Shown here: one piece after another, positions 63,120 through 64,000 of the stretch
How the letters are laid out: every line of letters starts with the position of its first letter
How positions within the stretch are numbered: position 1 is the stretch's first letter
From: Mangrovibacter phragmitis
GTDB lineage: Bacteria; Pseudomonadota; Gammaproteobacteria; Enterobacterales; Enterobacteriaceae
DNA: 64,000 nucleotides
Direction: 5' to 3'
Assembly: GCF_001655675.1 (NCBI RefSeq)
Contig: NZ_LYRP01000006.1
Span: 1 to 64,000 of the forward strand
Made by a program: the position numbers and the translations under genes
The notes under the pieces: generated by a model
What the model was told of the DNA's origin: nothing
Seen by the model: the letters and a program-made list of their open reading frames with translations, nothing else
Database searches by the model: none

Positions 63120-64000
63120 TGTATGTGGCCGTGAAAGGTGGCGAAAAGGCCATTGAGCACGCACACCGCCTGCAGGCGGCTTTACGGCGTGGCAAGCAGG
63201 AAGTGGCAGAACTGCACTGTGAGCAAATCAACCAACAACTTGGCCTGGCGGTAGACCGGGTCATGACGGAAGGCGGGTTGTATGACCCGGAACTGGCGGC
63301 ACTGGCAATCAAACAGGCCAGTGGCGACCTGGTCGAAGCCATTTTCCTGCTGCGAGCTTACCGCACCACGTTGCCTCGCCTTGCCGACAGCCAGCCGCTC
63401 AGCTTGCAGTCTATGCGCTGTGAACGGCGTATTTCAGCTATTTATAAAGACATTCCGGGGGGCCAGGTGCTCGGGCCAACCTATGACTACACCCACCGTC
63501 TGCTTGATTTTATGTTACTGGCCGATGGGGAAGTACCAGATGTGCCTCCCGGAGACCAGCCCTTACCGGAAGCTGTCCCCACGGTGTTCAGCCTGCTTGA
63601 GCAGGAGCAGCTCGCAGTACCAGAACCGGAAAACGAGACACCTGCGCAGGATATTACCCGTGAACCACCGGAATACCCGGCCTCCCGCAGTGCGCGGTTA
63701 CAACAGCTGGCGCGTGGCGATGAAGGTTTCTTACTGGCGCTCGGTTATTCCACTCAGCGCGGTTACGGGCGTAACCACCCGTTTGTTGGCGAGATCCGCA
63801 GTGGTTATGTGGATGTGGAAATTGTGCCGGAAGAACTGGGGTTCGCTGTCAGTATCGGCGAAATGGTGCTGACAGCCTGCGAAATGGTGAATGGCTTTAC
63901 CGACCAGGTGGATCCCCCTGCGTTTACCCGGGGATTTGGCCTGGTTTTCGGCCGGGGTGAACGCAAAGCCATGGCGATGGCGCTGATGGACCGTGCGCTA
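63119..64000 (+). CDS. phnI: C-P lyase core subunit PhnI (3' end beyond window)
   Basis: The first 294 residues of PhnI, the nucleosidase-like subunit that exchanges the adenine of ATP for the phosphonate. It starts MYVAVKGGEKAIEHAHRLQ as in E. coli, then DRVMTEGGLYDPELAALAIK and the PGGQVLGPTYDYTHRLLDF signature near 115-133, and GYSTQRGYGRNHPFVGEIRS near 205. The frame is open to the window end at 64000. The remaining operon (phnJKLM and others) lies beyond. Confidence 0.94.
   Translation, partial: MYVAVKGGEKAIEHAHRLQAALRRGKQEVAELHCEQINQQLGLAVDRVMTEGGLYDPELAALAIKQASGDLVEAIFLLRAYRTTLPRLADSQPLSLQSMRCERRISAIYKDIPGGQVLGPTYDYTHRLLDFMLLADGEVPDVPPGDQPLPEAVPTVFSLLEQEQLAVPEPENETPAQDITREPPEYPASRSARLQQLARGDEGFLLALGYSTQRGYGRNHPFVGEIRSGYVDVEIVPEELGFAVSIGEMVLTACEMVNGFTDQVDPPAFTRGFGLVFGRGERKAMAMALMDRAL

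Noticed and set aside
1-64000. CRISPR arrays, tRNA or rRNA genes, and complete insertion sequences
   Set aside because: None was visible. The only regular repeats are the 665-bp units and the immunity array, neither of which has CRISPR architecture, and no transposase or integrase gene was found.

Overview
The window looks like chromosome of an enterobacterium close to Escherichia, Klebsiella and Enterobacter. Many predicted proteins match E. coli K-12 proteins over their full length as I recall them (YjcE, ActP, YjcH, Acs, FdhF, PhnO, Aer, YjdM, CrfC, YjcZ, YieE, AdeP, YieH, YghU, PhnF-I). Much of the order follows the E. coli acs-fdhF-phn-crfC neighbourhood, but with deletions, insertions and rearrangement. 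I cannot name the species.

Layout. 1-1.6 kb: GC-rich tandem repeat units of about 665 bp with built-in terminators. 1.7-8.7 kb: the antiporter yjcE, a LysR regulator facing a decayed cidA-cidB locus, and the acetate operon acs-yjcH-actP. 9.2-16.4 kb: a type I restriction-modification island (small HTH gene, hsdR, hsdS, a PrrC-like ATPase, hsdM), sitting where E. coli carries nrf-gltP. 16.7-25.9 kb: selenoprotein gene fdhF with SECIS and sigma-54 promoter, an orphan phnO, aer with a FliA promoter, yjdM, and crfC-yjcZ. 26-31.5 kb: a Fur-box-linked siderophore receptor, an unrecognised gene behind a perfect FliA promoter, an orphan hemS, and a SelW-like gene fragment. 31.7-36 kb: yieE, adeP, yieH, a small lipoprotein and a LuxR-type regulator. 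36.2-48 kb: an orphan DppA-type binding protein and a complete citrate fermentation locus, citAB diverging from citS-FAH-citCDEFXG. 48-54.6 kb: a DUF4823 lipoprotein, yghU, an EAL protein, a GGDEF protein, and a GNAT/LysR pair. 54.6-60.4 kb: a VasX-type T6SS effector followed by three tandem copies of its putative membrane immunity gene. 60.8-64 kb: a BhsA/YhcN-type protein and the start of a phnF-led C-P lyase operon, cut by the window end in phnI.

How the genes work together. Acetate is taken up by ActP and activated by Acs. Citrate sensed by CitA/CitB would be imported by CitS and cleaved by citrate lyase to acetate and oxaloacetate. A FAH-fold enzyme inside the operon is a candidate oxaloacetate decarboxylase, and formate from mixed-acid fermentation would be handled by FdhF. 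Aer, CrfC/YjcZ and the new FliA-promoter gene belong to a motility theme; the EAL and GGDEF proteins add c-di-GMP turnover. The most interesting items are the effector/immunity array, whose spacers carry copies of the effector's own 3' end, the possible anticodon nuclease inside the hsd operon, and the unknown gene behind the FliA promoter.
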